48,347 nt of DNA from DASZJY01 sp036260255 (GCA_036260255.1 DATAAF010000074.1:1-48347); one strand, 5' to 3'. Shown: positions 15,156 through 22,889, numbered from the stretch's first letter. Program-made: numbers and translations. Notes: generated by a model from the letters alone, not told the origin.

Positions 15156-15789
15156 CGCGCCCGCCTCCCAGCGCGTGCTCGACCGCACGGGCCGCCGCCA
15201 CCACCGCCGGGGCGTACTTGCGCCCGGGCGAGCGGGTCGTCCGCCCGATCGGTCCCGAGACGGACACGGCCGCGATCACCTCTCCCAGGGCGTCGTGCAC
15301 CGGCGCGCTGACCGAGGCCACCCCCGGCTCCCTCTCCTCCACGCTCTGGGCCCATCCCCGCCGCGCCGCCTCCGCTTCGCCGCGCAGCACCTTGCCCGCC
15401 GAGCCCACCTCGAGCGGCAACAGGGCGCCCACGGCCACGATGGTACGGAGCCCGTGGGGCGACTCGAGGGACGCCACGCACAGCCGGCGCTCGCCCCGCC
15501 GTACGTAGAGCTGCACGCTCTCGCCCGTCTGGTCGCGCAGTCGCTCGAGGGCCGGACGGGCGCGCTCGGCCAGGCCGGGCCCGGCGAGCCGAGGACCGAG
15601 GGCGAAGCGGCCGTCGCCGGTCCGTCGCACCATGCCGTGGGCCTCCAACGCGACAGCGAGCCGGTGAGCGGTCGCCCGGGACAGCCCGCTGGCCTCCACG
15701 AGCCCGGCCAGCGTCAGCGGCCCCGCCTCGAGCGCGTCGACCACCGCAAACGCCTTGTCGAGGACGCCGACACGGCTTACACTGTCCAC
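15145..15789 (-). CDS. IclR-family regulator, LtbR/NdgR-like
   Basis: 214 aa. The N-terminal winged helix contains GPLTLAGLVEASGLSRATAH with the recognition helix, followed by LEAHGMVRRTGDGRFALGP. The C-terminal IclR ligand domain contains SVEEREPGVASVSAPVHD. In actinobacteria the IclR protein encoded divergently from leuCD (LtbR, NdgR) controls leucine biosynthesis, and this gene has exactly that position. GTG start preceded by TAATCT at 6 nt, so probably leaderless. The palindrome GTCTCA-TCTCG-TGAGAC overlaps its promoter, which suggests autorepression together with control of leuCD. Confidence 0.9.
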   Translation of the reverse strand: MDSVSRVGVLDKAFAVVDALEAGPLTLAGLVEASGLSRATAHRLAVALEAHGMVRRTGDGRFALGPRLAGPGLAERARPALERLRDQTGESVQLYVRRGERRLCVASLESPHGLRTIVAVGALLPLEVGSAGKVLRGEAEAARRGWAQSVEEREPGVASVSAPVHDALGEVIAAVSVSGPIGRTTRSPGRKYAPAVVAAARAVEHALGGGRGAG

Positions 15790-15860
15790 GAGACGAGATT
15801 AGCGTCTCATCTCGTGAGACACCATCGTTCTTTGTGACTTACATACGTCACCGGTACACA
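15790..15860. promoter_or_regulatory. IclR / leuC divergent promoters and operators
   Basis: Minus strand: TAATCT (15801-15796) 6 nt before the regulator GTG. A perfect palindrome GTCTCA-N5-TGAGAC spans 15804-15820, and GAGAC (15790-15794) pairs with GTCTC (15804-15808). Plus strand: TTGTGA (15832-15837), 17-nt spacer, TACACA (15855-15860), then AGAAGG and the leuC ATG at 15886. A second inverted repeat GTGAC-N8-GTCAC (15834-15851) fills the leuC spacer. Both palindromes are operator candidates. Confidence 0.6.
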
Positions 15861-15885
15861 ACTCGACAAAGAAGGCCCGAGACCG

Positions 15886-17283
15886 ATGCCCAAGACGCTC
15901 AGCGAGAAGGTGTGGGACCGCCACGTCGTGCGCCAGGCCGAGGGCGAGCCCGACCTCCTCTACGTCGACCTCCACCTGGTCCACGAGGTGACCTCGCCCC
16001 AGGCCTTCGACGGCCTTCGGCTCGCCCAAAGGAAGGTCCGCCGGCCCGACCTCACCCTCGCCACCACCGACCACAACGTCCCGACCATCGGCCTCGACCT
16101 GCCCCTCACCGATCCGGTCTCCGCCCGCCAGATCGACGCCCTCAAGGCCAACTGCCAAGAGTTCGGGATCCCGCTCTACCCCATGGGGCACATCAACCAG
16201 GGCATCGTCCACGTGATCGGGCCGGAGCTGGGCCTCACCCAACCGGGCCTCACGATCGTCTGCGGCGACAGCCACACGTCCACGCACGGCGCCTTCGGCG
16301 CCCTCGCGTTCGGGATCGGCACGAGCGAGGTCGAGCACGTGCTGGCCACCCAGACGCTCCCCCAGCGGCGGCCCGGCACCATGGCCGTCACCGTCAACGG
16401 GGAGCTGCCCCCGGGCGCCACTCCGAAGGACGTCATCCTCGCCGTCATCGGCCGCATCGGCACCGGCGGCGGCGTGGGCCACGTCATCGAGTACCGCGGC
16501 TCGACAATCCGGGCGCTGTCCATGGAGGGCCGGATGACGATCTGCAACATGTCGATCGAGGCGGGCGCCCGCGCCGGCGTGGTCGCCCCCGACGACAAGA
16601 CCTTCGCCTGGCTGGAGGGCCGTCCCCATGCGCCCAAGGGGGCAGCCTGGGAGCGGGCGCTCGACGACTGGCGGTCGCTGCCCACCGACGAGGGAGGCCG
16701 GTTCGACCGCGAGGTCGTCATCGACGCGACAACCCTCCGGCCCCACGTTTCCTGGGGGACGAACCCCTCCCAGGTCGTCCCCATCGACGGCGCCGTCCCC
16801 GACCCCGACTCCTTCGCCGACCATGCCCAGGCGGAGGCGGCCCGCCGGGCCCTCGCCTACATGGCCCTGCGACCCGGCACGCCGGTCCGCGACATCGACG
16901 TCGACACCGTGTTCATCGGCTCGTGCACCAACGCCCGGCTCGAGGACCTCCGAGAGGCTGCGGCCGTGGTCGAGGGCCGCACCGTCCGCGCCGGCCTGCG
17001 GGCCCTGGTCGTCCCCGGCTCGATGCGGGTCAAGGCGGAGGCCGAGGCCGAGGGCCTCGACCGGGTGTTCACCAGCGCCGGGTTCGAGTGGCGGGCGGCG
17101 GGGTGCTCGATGTGCCTCGGCATGAACCCCGACAAGCTCAGCCCGGGCGAGCGCTGCGCCTCGACGTCGAACCGCAACTTCGAGGGCCGCCAAGGACGAG
17201 GCGGGCGGACCCACCTGGTGTCGCCCGCGGTCGCCGCCGCCACCGCGGTCGCCGGCCACTTCGCCACCCCCGAGGAGCTCTGA
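15886..17283 (+). CDS. leuC: 3-Isopropylmalate dehydratase, large subunit
   Basis: With LeuD it isomerises 2- to 3-isopropylmalate and, with CimA present, citramalate to 3-methylmalate. 465 aa, standard. TLSEKVWDRHVV begins the aconitase-type fold, and CGDSHTSTHGAFG is a signature. The [4Fe-4S] cysteines are in IGSCTNARLEDL and in the pair GCSMCLGMNPD. It starts at ATG after AGAAGG. leuD follows 9 nt after the stop. Control is by the divergent IclR-type regulator; no leader peptide is seen in front of leuC, unlike leuA and leuB. Confidence 0.97.
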   Translation: MPKTLSEKVWDRHVVRQAEGEPDLLYVDLHLVHEVTSPQAFDGLRLAQRKVRRPDLTLATTDHNVPTIGLDLPLTDPVSARQIDALKANCQEFGIPLYPMGHINQGIVHVIGPELGLTQPGLTIVCGDSHTSTHGAFGALAFGIGTSEVEHVLATQTLPQRRPGTMAVTVNGELPPGATPKDVILAVIGRIGTGGGVGHVIEYRGSTIRALSMEGRMTICNMSIEAGARAGVVAPDDKTFAWLEGRPHAPKGAAWERALDDWRSLPTDEGGRFDREVVIDATTLRPHVSWGTNPSQVVPIDGAVPDPDSFADHAQAEAARRALAYMALRPGTPVRDIDVDTVFIGSCTNARLEDLREAAAVVEGRTVRAGLRALVVPGSMRVKAEAEAEGLDRVFTSAGFEWRAAGCSMCLGMNPDKLSPGERCASTSNRNFEGRQGRGGRTHLVSPAVAAATAVAGHFATPEEL

Positions 17284-17292
17284 CCCCCCGCC

Positions 17293-17886
17293 ATGGAGCC
17301 CGTGCGCACGGTCGTCGGAACCGCCGTCCCCCTGGACCGGTCCGACGTCGACACCGACCAGATCATCCCCAGCGAGTGGCTCAAGCGCGTGGAGCGCACC
17401 GGCTTCGGCGCCGGCCTCTTCGCCGAGTGGCGGGACGATCCCGACTTCGTGCTCAACCAGGCACAGCACGGCGGCGCGGTCATCCTCGTGGCCGGCCCCA
17501 ACTTCGGCACCGGCTCCTCGCGCGAGCACGCCGTCTGGGCGCTGCAGGACTACGGCTTCCGTGCCGTGGTGTCTCCGCGGTTCGCCGACATCTTCCGCAC
17601 CAACTGCACCAAGGCGGGGCTGCTGCCGGTCACGGTGGACGAGGCGATCGGCCGCGCCCTCATCGAGGCGGTCGCCGCCGAACCGACGACAGAGATCACC
17701 ATCGACGTCGAGGTCCGCCGCCTTCGGGCGCCGGCCGCCGACATCGACACCGGCTTCCCCCTCGACGACTTCACCCGTTGGCGCTTCCTCGAGGGACTGG
17801 ACGACATCGACCTCACCCTGCGCCACGCCGACCTGGTCGCCGCCTACGAGTCGAGCCGTCCGTCGTGGCTGCCGACCACCACCTGA
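17293..17886 (+). CDS. leuD: 3-Isopropylmalate dehydratase, small subunit
   Basis: Swivel-domain partner of LeuC. 197 aa. DVDTDQIIPSEWLKR is the N-terminal signature, GPNFGTGSSREHAVWALQDY the substrate loop, and FRTNCTKAGLLPV follows. It is directly downstream of leuC in one transcript. Its last 22 nt overlap the start of a GNAT gene, so that enzyme is made from the same mRNA. Confidence 0.96.
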   Translation: MEPVRTVVGTAVPLDRSDVDTDQIIPSEWLKRVERTGFGAGLFAEWRDDPDFVLNQAQHGGAVILVAGPNFGTGSSREHAVWALQDYGFRAVVSPRFADIFRTNCTKAGLLPVTVDEAIGRALIEAVAAEPTTEITIDVEVRRLRAPAADIDTGFPLDDFTRWRFLEGLDDIDLTLRHADLVAAYESSRPSWLPTTT

Positions 17887-18335
17887 CCGCAGCGCAGGTC
17901 CGCCCCGTCGGCGCCGGGGACGTCAGGCCCCTCCGCCACTCGATCCTGCGTCCGGGCCGGCCGTGGGAGGAGACCGCCTTCCCGGGCGACGCCGACCCCG
18001 ACACCGTCCACCTCGCCGCCTTCGACGGCGACCGCCTCATCGGGATCGCCTCGCTCTACAGGGAACCCCGTCCCGGCGAGGCCGACGGGTGGCGGTTGCG
18101 GGGCATGGCCACCGCCGTCGAGGCCCGCGGACAGGGCGCCGGGAGGGCCCTGCTCGCCGCCTGCGTCGCCCTTGTGGCCGCCCAGGGCGGGGGCGAGCTC
18201 TGGTGCAACGCCCGCACACCGGCGGTCGGCTTCTACCGGGCCGCCGGGTTCTCGGTGGTGAGCGACGAGTTCGACGTCCCCGGCATCGGCCCTCACGTGG
18301 TCATGTCGCTGGACGTCCCGCCCGCCGCGTCCTGA
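17865..18335 (+). CDS. GNAT-family N-acetyltransferase
   Basis: 156 aa from GTG 17865, which overlaps leuD. LRHSILRPGRPWEETAFPGD starts the fold. The acetyl-CoA loop is in GMATAVEARGQGAGRALLAA (R/Q-x-x-G-x-G/A), and AVGFYRAAGFSVVSDEFDVP is the C-terminal strand-helix. The acceptor is unknown. Its 3' end overlaps the end of the convergent nitroreductase-like gene by 43 nt. Confidence 0.85.
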   Translation: MAADHHLTAAQVRPVGAGDVRPLRHSILRPGRPWEETAFPGDADPDTVHLAAFDGDRLIGIASLYREPRPGEADGWRLRGMATAVEARGQGAGRALLAACVALVAAQGGGELWCNARTPAVGFYRAAGFSVVSDEFDVPGIGPHVVMSLDVPPAAS

Positions 18336-18673
18336 GCGAGGTCCACCGCCACCAGCAGGGCGGACCGGCCCCACCTCTCGAGGTCGCGGCGACCGGGCGC
18401 CTGGTACTTCTCGAGGAGCAGGCGCCGGCCCAGCGCGTCTTCTTCGGTTCCTTCCTCCACCACTCGGGCCGTCGCCGCCTGCACCGGCCCGTCCCGACCG
18501 ACGCGCAACCGCACCTCCGGGTGGGCGCGCAGGTTGCGCACCCAGTCGGCGCCGTCCCGGCCGCCGGCGAGGAGGTACAGCGTCGACCCGGACGCGGCGA
18601 ACCAGATCTCGATCGTGTGCGGGCGCCCAGTCCGCCGGCCGGTGGTCGTGAGGTAACAGAACGCCGGATCGAT
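18293..18673 (-). CDS. Nitroreductase/deazaflavin-dependent family protein
   Basis: About 126 aa if read from 18673. YLTTTGRRTGRPHTIEIWFA, LYLLAGGRDGADWVRNLRAH and PEVRLRVG match the split-barrel nitroreductase/deazaflavin (F420) family of about 130 aa. The first ATG/GTG/TTG in frame is GTG 18541, which would remove the conserved N-terminal half. In the longer reading the frame opens after a TAG at 18685-18683 with ATC at 18673 as the likely first codon, 6 nt after TAGGGT, the same spacing as leaderless starts elsewhere here. An AUC start or a sequence error is possible. The C-terminus runs antiparallel into the GNAT gene end. Confidence 0.65.
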   Translation of the reverse strand: MDPAFCYLTTTGRRTGRPHTIEIWFAASGSTLYLLAGGRDGADWVRNLRAHPEVRLRVGRDGPVQAATARVVEEGTEEDALGRRLLLEKYQAPGRRDLERWGRSALLVAVDLAQDAAGGTSSDMTT

Positions 18674-18679
18674 CCGCCG

Positions 18680-18695
18680 ACCCTAGGGGTAGCCT
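18680..18695. promoter_or_regulatory. Back-to-back -10 boxes
   Basis: TAGGGT on the minus strand (18685-18680) and TAGCCT on the plus strand (18690-18695) are 4 nt apart. Each lies 6-7 nt from the first codon of its gene, so the two divergent promoters overlap and their polymerases should exclude each other. Confidence 0.5.
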
Positions 18696-18702
18696 CGTCC
18701 CC

Positions 18703-19479
18703 GTGGAAGACCTCGAGGTCGTCCGGGCCTTCGTCGCCGAGGGGGCCAAGCGGGCGTTCGGGCCGTCGCTGCACATCGAGGGCGACGTGCTGTTCTACGA
18801 CGGCTGGTGGCAGGCGTCGGTCCGCGTGTCGCCCCGCGTGTTCGCGGTGCGGGACGAGGAGCCGCCCGACGACACGCCGGTCCTGCAGGGACTCGCCGAC
18901 GCCCTGGCCGCCCGGCGGCTCGAGGACGTGGGCACCGACTTCCCCCTCGTCGGCGTCATCACCTACTCCGAGATCGCCCTGGGGCCGGTCGGGTGGTCGG
19001 TCTGGGCACCGGACGCCGACACCGCCCAGTCCGACCTCCACGAGCGAGTCGGCCGCGACGCCTTCCTCGGCGACGAGGTGTCGCCCACCCCGGTGGAGCC
19101 CGATTACGGCGCCGAGCTCGGCGGCGCCCGGCGGTTGTCGGGCCTCCCGCCGTCGCTCGTCCTGGCCCTGGGAGTCGACGCCGACCAGACGGCCGTGCTG
19201 GCCGACGTGCTCACCGAGTGCCGCTTCGAGTGCCGCCCGCTCGAGGCGGTCACCCCGGACATCTGCGGGTCGCTCCTCCCCACCCTGATGCTGGTCGACG
19301 CCACGACCCAGGCCGGGCGGGAGTTCATAATGGAGATGCGGGCGGCGGCCTGCGGGCGGTTCGTGCCGGTCGTGGCGGTGAGCGGCGACGCCGGTGTCCC
19401 CCTCGGAGCGGACATCGCCGTCGACCCGGCGACCGCGGCGGCGACCTGGGCCGACTCGATCCGCCGGCTCCTCCCTTAG
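18703..19479 (+). CDS. Unknown protein with receiver-like C-terminal domain
   Basis: 258 aa, soluble, GTG start 7 nt after TAGCCT. Residues 1-130 form an alpha/beta domain I do not recognise, with VLFYDGWWQASVRVSPRVFA and GWSVWAPDAD. From about residue 148 the layout resembles a response-regulator receiver: LVLALGVDADQTAVLADVL, then LPTLMLVDATT (at the phospho-Asp strand) and VPVVAVSGD at the Thr/Ser strand. The N-terminal acidic pair is replaced by DAD and the final Lys is not evident, so phosphorylation is doubtful. The gene stands alone between divergent and convergent neighbours. Confidence 0.6.
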   Translation: MEDLEVVRAFVAEGAKRAFGPSLHIEGDVLFYDGWWQASVRVSPRVFAVRDEEPPDDTPVLQGLADALAARRLEDVGTDFPLVGVITYSEIALGPVGWSVWAPDADTAQSDLHERVGRDAFLGDEVSPTPVEPDYGAELGGARRLSGLPPSLVLALGVDADQTAVLADVLTECRFECRPLEAVTPDICGSLLPTLMLVDATTQAGREFIMEMRAAACGRFVPVVAVSGDAGVPLGADIAVDPATAAATWADSIRRLLP

Positions 19480-19481
19480 CT

Positions 19482-20300
19482 CTAGGGGTTCCGCAACAGC
19501 GACCGGAGCTTCAGGCCCAGCCACGGCTTGCGGCCCCAGGCGAACAGCTGCCCCTTGAGGATCGCCGGGCCCTGCTTGATGCGCCCCCAGCCCACCAGCA
19601 TGAACGTCACCGGGTCGACCGACAGGTGGCAGTCCACCCGGCCGGAGGGCTCCGGCTCGACGGTGAGGTCACCGTCGTCGAAGCGCAGCACCGCTCGTCC
19701 CCCGCCCCGCAGGCGCACGTCGTACACCGCCCGCACTCCCGCACCCTTTTCCTGGTCCACCATCGTTCGGCCCAGGTTGCCCATCGAGGGGAACACGAAG
19801 CCGGTGAGGACCAGAGCGGCGTGGCGCCGCTCGATGGGCCAGGGCGCTCCGTCGGCCTTGGCGATGTCCCACCCGTGGACCACCAGCTCGTTGAGCATCT
19901 GGCAGGTGAGCAACGACAGCGGGGCCTCGACGCCCTCCACGACCCACGGCCTGGCGCCGTCGTCCTCGGCGTCGCCGACCAGGGTGAGGAACCGGGCGAC
20001 GGTGGCGTCGATGCGGTCGGCCAGCTGCCCGAGGTCGCGGGTCGTCTCGCCCTGGACGAGGGTCTTGTTGAGCGTTCCGAGGTCCCAGAGGTCGGCGAGC
20101 AGGGCGCCGGTCCCCTGGGCCAGCGCGCAGAGGGCGTCGGCGGAGACGGACAGGTGGACGGCGGTCTCGGTGAGGTCCCACTCCCCGAGGGCGGGGGCGT
20201 CGGGATGCCGCGCCGACCGCAGCAGAGCGGCGACGCGCGGGCCGACGGTCGCCACCGCGTCCCGTGCCGCCGCCGAGTCGACCTCCGATGTCTCCAGCAC
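19482..20300 (-). CDS. Mycothiol-dependent maleylpyruvate isomerase-like protein
   Basis: 272 aa from GTG 20300. The N-terminal MDMPI/DinB-like helical bundle holds likely zinc ligands: His49 in TETAVHLS, and Glu138 and His142 in NELVVHGWD. The C-terminal part (about 180-272; RAVYDVRLRGGGRAVLRFDD then DCHLSVDPVTFMLVGWGR) looks like an SCP2-type lipid-binding domain. Family members use mycothiol or act as metal-dependent thiol transferases. It starts 11 nt after leuA, so it is probably read from the leuA transcript, although no link to leucine synthesis is evident. Confidence 0.8.
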   Translation of the reverse strand: MLETSEVDSAAARDAVATVGPRVAALLRSARHPDAPALGEWDLTETAVHLSVSADALCALAQGTGALLADLWDLGTLNKTLVQGETTRDLGQLADRIDATVARFLTLVGDAEDDGARPWVVEGVEAPLSLLTCQMLNELVVHGWDIAKADGAPWPIERRHAALVLTGFVFPSMGNLGRTMVDQEKGAGVRAVYDVRLRGGGRAVLRFDDGDLTVEPEPSGRVDCHLSVDPVTFMLVGWGRIKQGPAILKGQLFAWGRKPWLGLKLRSLLRNP

Positions 20301-20311
20301 GATCGCCTGGC

Positions 20312-21889
20312 CTAGGGGCCCACTTCGGTGTGGCGGACCTCCGCCCGGGCGCGGATGCGCACGACCTTGTTGACGGCGTTGAGGAAGGCGCGGGCGGACG
20401 CCTCCACCACGTCGGTGGACACGCCCCGCCCCGAGACCTTCACCCCGGCGGCCTCGAGCTGGATGATGACGTCGCCCAGGGCGTCGACCCCGCCGGTGAC
20501 GGCGGACACGTTGAAGTCGGTGAGGGTGGCGTCGACGCCGGTGGCCGCCTTGATGGCCTTGCAGGCGGCGTCGATCATGCCGTCGCCCTCGCTCTGGGCC
20601 TCCAGCTTGTCGCCCTGGCGGGTGAGCACCACCAGGGCCCGAGGGACGCCGACGGTGCCGCCGACGACCTCCAGCGACTCCAGCGTGAACTCCTGCTCGA
20701 TGCTCGTGCCGAGCTCCTCGGCGACGATGGCCTCGAGGTCGGCGTCGGTGATCTGCACCTTGCGGTCGGCCAGCTCCTTGAAGCGCTGGAAGGCGGAGTT
20801 CAGGGAGTCGCCGGTGATGGTGATCCCCATCTTGGCGAGGGTGTCGCTGAAGGCGTGGCGGCCCGAGTGCTTCCCGAGCACGATCTGGCTGCCCACCTGG
20901 CCCACCGCGCCGGCGTCGATGATCTCGTAGGTGGACCGGTCGGACAGCACGCCGTGCTGGTGGATGCCCGACTCGTGGGCGAAGGCGTTGCGCCCGACCA
21001 CCGCCTTGTTGAACTGCACCGGGTAGCCGGTGAGGCGGCTCACCAGGCGGCTGGTGCGGGCCAGCTCCTCGGTGCGCACGCCGACCTCGAGTCCCGGGAA
21101 CTGGTCGGCGCGGATCTTGATCGCCATCACGACCTCTTCGAGGGCGGCGTTGCCGGCCCGCTCGCCGATGCCGTTGACGCACACCTCCACCTGGCGGGCG
21201 CCCGCCTGCACGCCGGCCAGCGAGTTGGCGGTGGCCAGGCCCAGGTCGTTGTGGCAGTGGGTCGATGTGATGTAGTCGCCGCTGATCTCGCGGCGGATGT
21301 ACTGGATCAAGGCGCCGAAGTCCCAGGGGATCCCGTAGCCCACCGTGTCGGGGATGTTGAGTGTGGTGGCACCGGCGTCGACGGCCGCCTGCAGCACCTC
21401 CAGCATGAAGTCGAGGGGCGTCCGGGTGGCGTCCTGGGGGCTGAACTCGACGTCGTCCGTGTGCTCCCGGGCCCGGGCCACGCCCGTGCGGGTCGCCTCC
21501 AGCACCTGGGCGGGCGTCATCCGGAGCATGTGCTCCATGTGGTTGGGGCTGGTCGAGATGAACACGTGGATGCGGGCCCGCTCGGCGTCCCGGAGGGCGT
21601 CCCAGCAGCGGTCGACGTCGGCCAGATGGGTCCGCGAGAGCCCGGCGATCACCGGCCCGGAGACGTTGCGGGCGATGCCCTGCACCGCCTCGAAGTCGCC
21701 CTGGCTGGCGACCGGGAACCCCGCCTCGATGTAGTCGACCCCGAGGCGGGCGAGCTGCTCGGCGATCTCCAGCTTCTCCGCGGCGTCGAGGGAGATCCCG
21801 GGGGACTGCTCCCCGTCACGGAGGGTCGTGTCGAAGATGGTCAGCCGGTCGCCCGCTACTGGGGCGGCTGGGCCGTCGCTCTGGCTCAT
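20312..21889 (-). CDS. leuA: 2-Isopropylmalate synthase
   Basis: Condenses 2-oxoisovalerate with acetyl-CoA, the committed step of leucine synthesis. 525 aa from ATG 21889, chosen because GGAGG lies 5 nt upstream (a TTG 18 nt further up is less likely). DTTLRDGEQSPG is the signature, THCHNDLG supplies metal ligands, NGIGERAGNA follows, and the C-terminal LeuA allosteric domain (about 390-525) binds leucine in relatives. This is the long bacterial type, not the alternative actinobacterial LeuA of about 600 aa. It is preceded by a Leu-rich leader peptide and a strong terminator. Confidence 0.97.
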   Translation of the reverse strand: MSQSDGPAAPVAGDRLTIFDTTLRDGEQSPGISLDAAEKLEIAEQLARLGVDYIEAGFPVASQGDFEAVQGIARNVSGPVIAGLSRTHLADVDRCWDALRDAERARIHVFISTSPNHMEHMLRMTPAQVLEATRTGVARAREHTDDVEFSPQDATRTPLDFMLEVLQAAVDAGATTLNIPDTVGYGIPWDFGALIQYIRREISGDYITSTHCHNDLGLATANSLAGVQAGARQVEVCVNGIGERAGNAALEEVVMAIKIRADQFPGLEVGVRTEELARTSRLVSRLTGYPVQFNKAVVGRNAFAHESGIHQHGVLSDRSTYEIIDAGAVGQVGSQIVLGKHSGRHAFSDTLAKMGITITGDSLNSAFQRFKELADRKVQITDADLEAIVAEELGTSIEQEFTLESLEVVGGTVGVPRALVVLTRQGDKLEAQSEGDGMIDAACKAIKAATGVDATLTDFNVSAVTGGVDALGDVIIQLEAAGVKVSGRGVSTDVVEASARAFLNAVNKVVRIRARAEVRHTEVGP

Positions 21890-21924
21890 TGGTGCCTCCA
21901 CGGTCAATTGATGTCTCGGTCCGG

Positions 21925-21960
21925 AAAAGAAAAAACCTCCCGGCCCGAAGGCACGAGAGG
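21925..21960 (-). terminator. leuA attenuator (intrinsic terminator)
   Basis: On the minus strand, a stem CCTC..CG..GCC / GGC..CG..GAGG (21936-21960; loop TTCG) is followed by TTTTTTCTTTT (21935-21925). It lies 36 nt before the leuA ATG and after the leader stop. With that U-tract it should end transcription efficiently unless it is disrupted. Confidence 0.85.
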
Positions 21961-21961
21961 T

Positions 21962-21986
21962 CGGCGAGCACCGATGGTGCTCGCCG
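21962..21986 (-). promoter_or_regulatory. leuA leader first hairpin
   Basis: Perfect 11-bp stem: CGGCGAGCACC and its complement around a 3-nt loop. It begins directly after the leader stop codon (TAG, 21989-21987). It is only 1 nt from the terminator stem, the spacing of a classical attenuator. Confidence 0.7.
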
Positions 21987-22040
21987 CTAGGTAAGGAGGA
22001 GGGCGCGGGCGAGGAGGATCGCGGACATTCCTGGTTGCAT
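21987..22040 (-). CDS. Leucine-rich leader peptide of leuA
   Basis: 17-residue ORF MQPGMSAILLARALLLT ending in TAG. Five of its last ten codons are Leu (CTC CTC, then CTC CTC CTT) plus one Ile. Followed at once by an 11-bp hairpin and a terminator with a T-run before leuA. The composition and position identify it as a leucine-sensing attenuator peptide. A second ATG (codon 5) could also serve as the start. Confidence 0.85.
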   Translation of the reverse strand: MQPGMSAILLARALLLT

Positions 22041-22068
22041 GGTCCCAGCCTCGGCCGAACTCGTCAAG

Positions 22069-22074
22069 TAGCCT
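22069..22074 (+). promoter_or_regulatory. -10 box for the 22107 gene
   Basis: TAGCCT, 32 nt before the TTG start at 22107, which has its own GGAGG (22096-22100). This unit therefore has a normal short leader, in contrast to the leaderless units nearby. Confidence 0.45.
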
Positions 22075-22106
22075 GACTTGGGGTACAGCCTCCCCGGAGG
22101 TTCGTT

Positions 22107-22889
22107 TTGATCCGCCGCTCGCTCCGCATCGGGATCCGGTTGGGTCTCCTCACCGGTCTCCTCTTCGTGCTCTTCAAGGTCGTCCAGAGCCGCCGTGTGC
22201 GCCCGGCGCTGCCCGAAGGTGACGGCTGGGGGACGCCTCCCGACGGTCAGTCCCGTGCCAGCGACCCGGGGCTCGTCCGCCCGACGATGCCCGAGCGGCC
22301 GATCCGCCCTCGCGACCGGGCACCCGCCGACGACCCTTCGCTGGATGCGCCGTCGGTGGCGCCCGGACCGACCGAGCCCTTCGCCATGGTCGAGCCGGAC
22401 ACGACCGCTCCGCCGACCACCGCCGCGGCTGCCGCCGAGGTGCCGCTCGACGCCGTCGCCCAAGTCGAGGCCGAGGTCGACGATCAGCTGTCCCGCGCCC
22501 CACAGGCCCAAGCGGCGCCTCCGCCTCCCGCCACCTCGCCGGCCGCCAAGAAACGGGCGCCGGCCAAGCGGGCCAAGAAGACGGCCAAGAAGGCAGCGGG
22601 TCGGAAGGCGACGGCCGCCACCGCCCCCGCCGCCCGGGCGCCGGCGCCGAAGAAGGCGGCACGGCGAGCACGGGGCGCCAAGGCCGCGCCCACCGCGCCT
22701 GAGGGCGCGGTGGCATGGGTCAAGGCCGTCGGTGGCACCTGCCCGTCCACCCATCCGGTGAAGGCGAAGATGGCGACGCGGATCTTCCACTTGCCGGGCA
22801 TGGCCTTCTACCACCGGGTATCCGCCGACCGCTGCTACGCCGACGCGGCGGCGGCGGAGAGCGACGGCCTTCGCGTGTCGAAGCGCTGA
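22107..22889 (+). CDS. Membrane-anchored basic protein with sunset-like C-terminal domain
   Basis: 260 aa, TTG start with GGAGG 6 nt upstream. A short basic N-terminus and one membrane segment (LGLLTGLLFVLFKVV, about 12-26) are followed by a Pro/Asp/Ala-rich spacer, then an Ala-Lys-Pro tract like histone H1 (KKRAPAKRAKKTAKKAAGRK). The last 50 residues are compact: GTCPSTHPVKAKMATRIFHL, PGMAFYHRVSADRCYAD, then AAAAESDGLRVSKR. This resembles the small actinobacterial 'sunset' domain (CP-x-HP-IK...H-PG...Y.....CF). The order suggests a membrane tether, a charged polymer-binding tract and a binding module. The domain name is from memory. Confidence 0.65.
   Translation: MIRRSLRIGIRLGLLTGLLFVLFKVVQSRRVRPALPEGDGWGTPPDGQSRASDPGLVRPTMPERPIRPRDRAPADDPSLDAPSVAPGPTEPFAMVEPDTTAPPTTAAAAAEVPLDAVAQVEAEVDDQLSRAPQAQAAPPPPATSPAAKKRAPAKRAKKTAKKAAGRKATAATAPAARAPAPKKAARRARGAKAAPTAPEGAVAWVKAVGGTCPSTHPVKAKMATRIFHLPGMAFYHRVSADRCYADAAAAESDGLRVSKR

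Noticed and set aside
15799..17826. 675-codon open frame antisense to leuCD
   Set aside because: leuC and leuD carry all expected motifs on the other strand; this frame is low-complexity Gly/Val/Asp-rich sequence.
18293..18541. 82-aa version of the nitroreductase-like gene
   Set aside because: Starting at GTG 18541 drops the conserved YLTTTGRRTGRPH region that is present in frame upstream.
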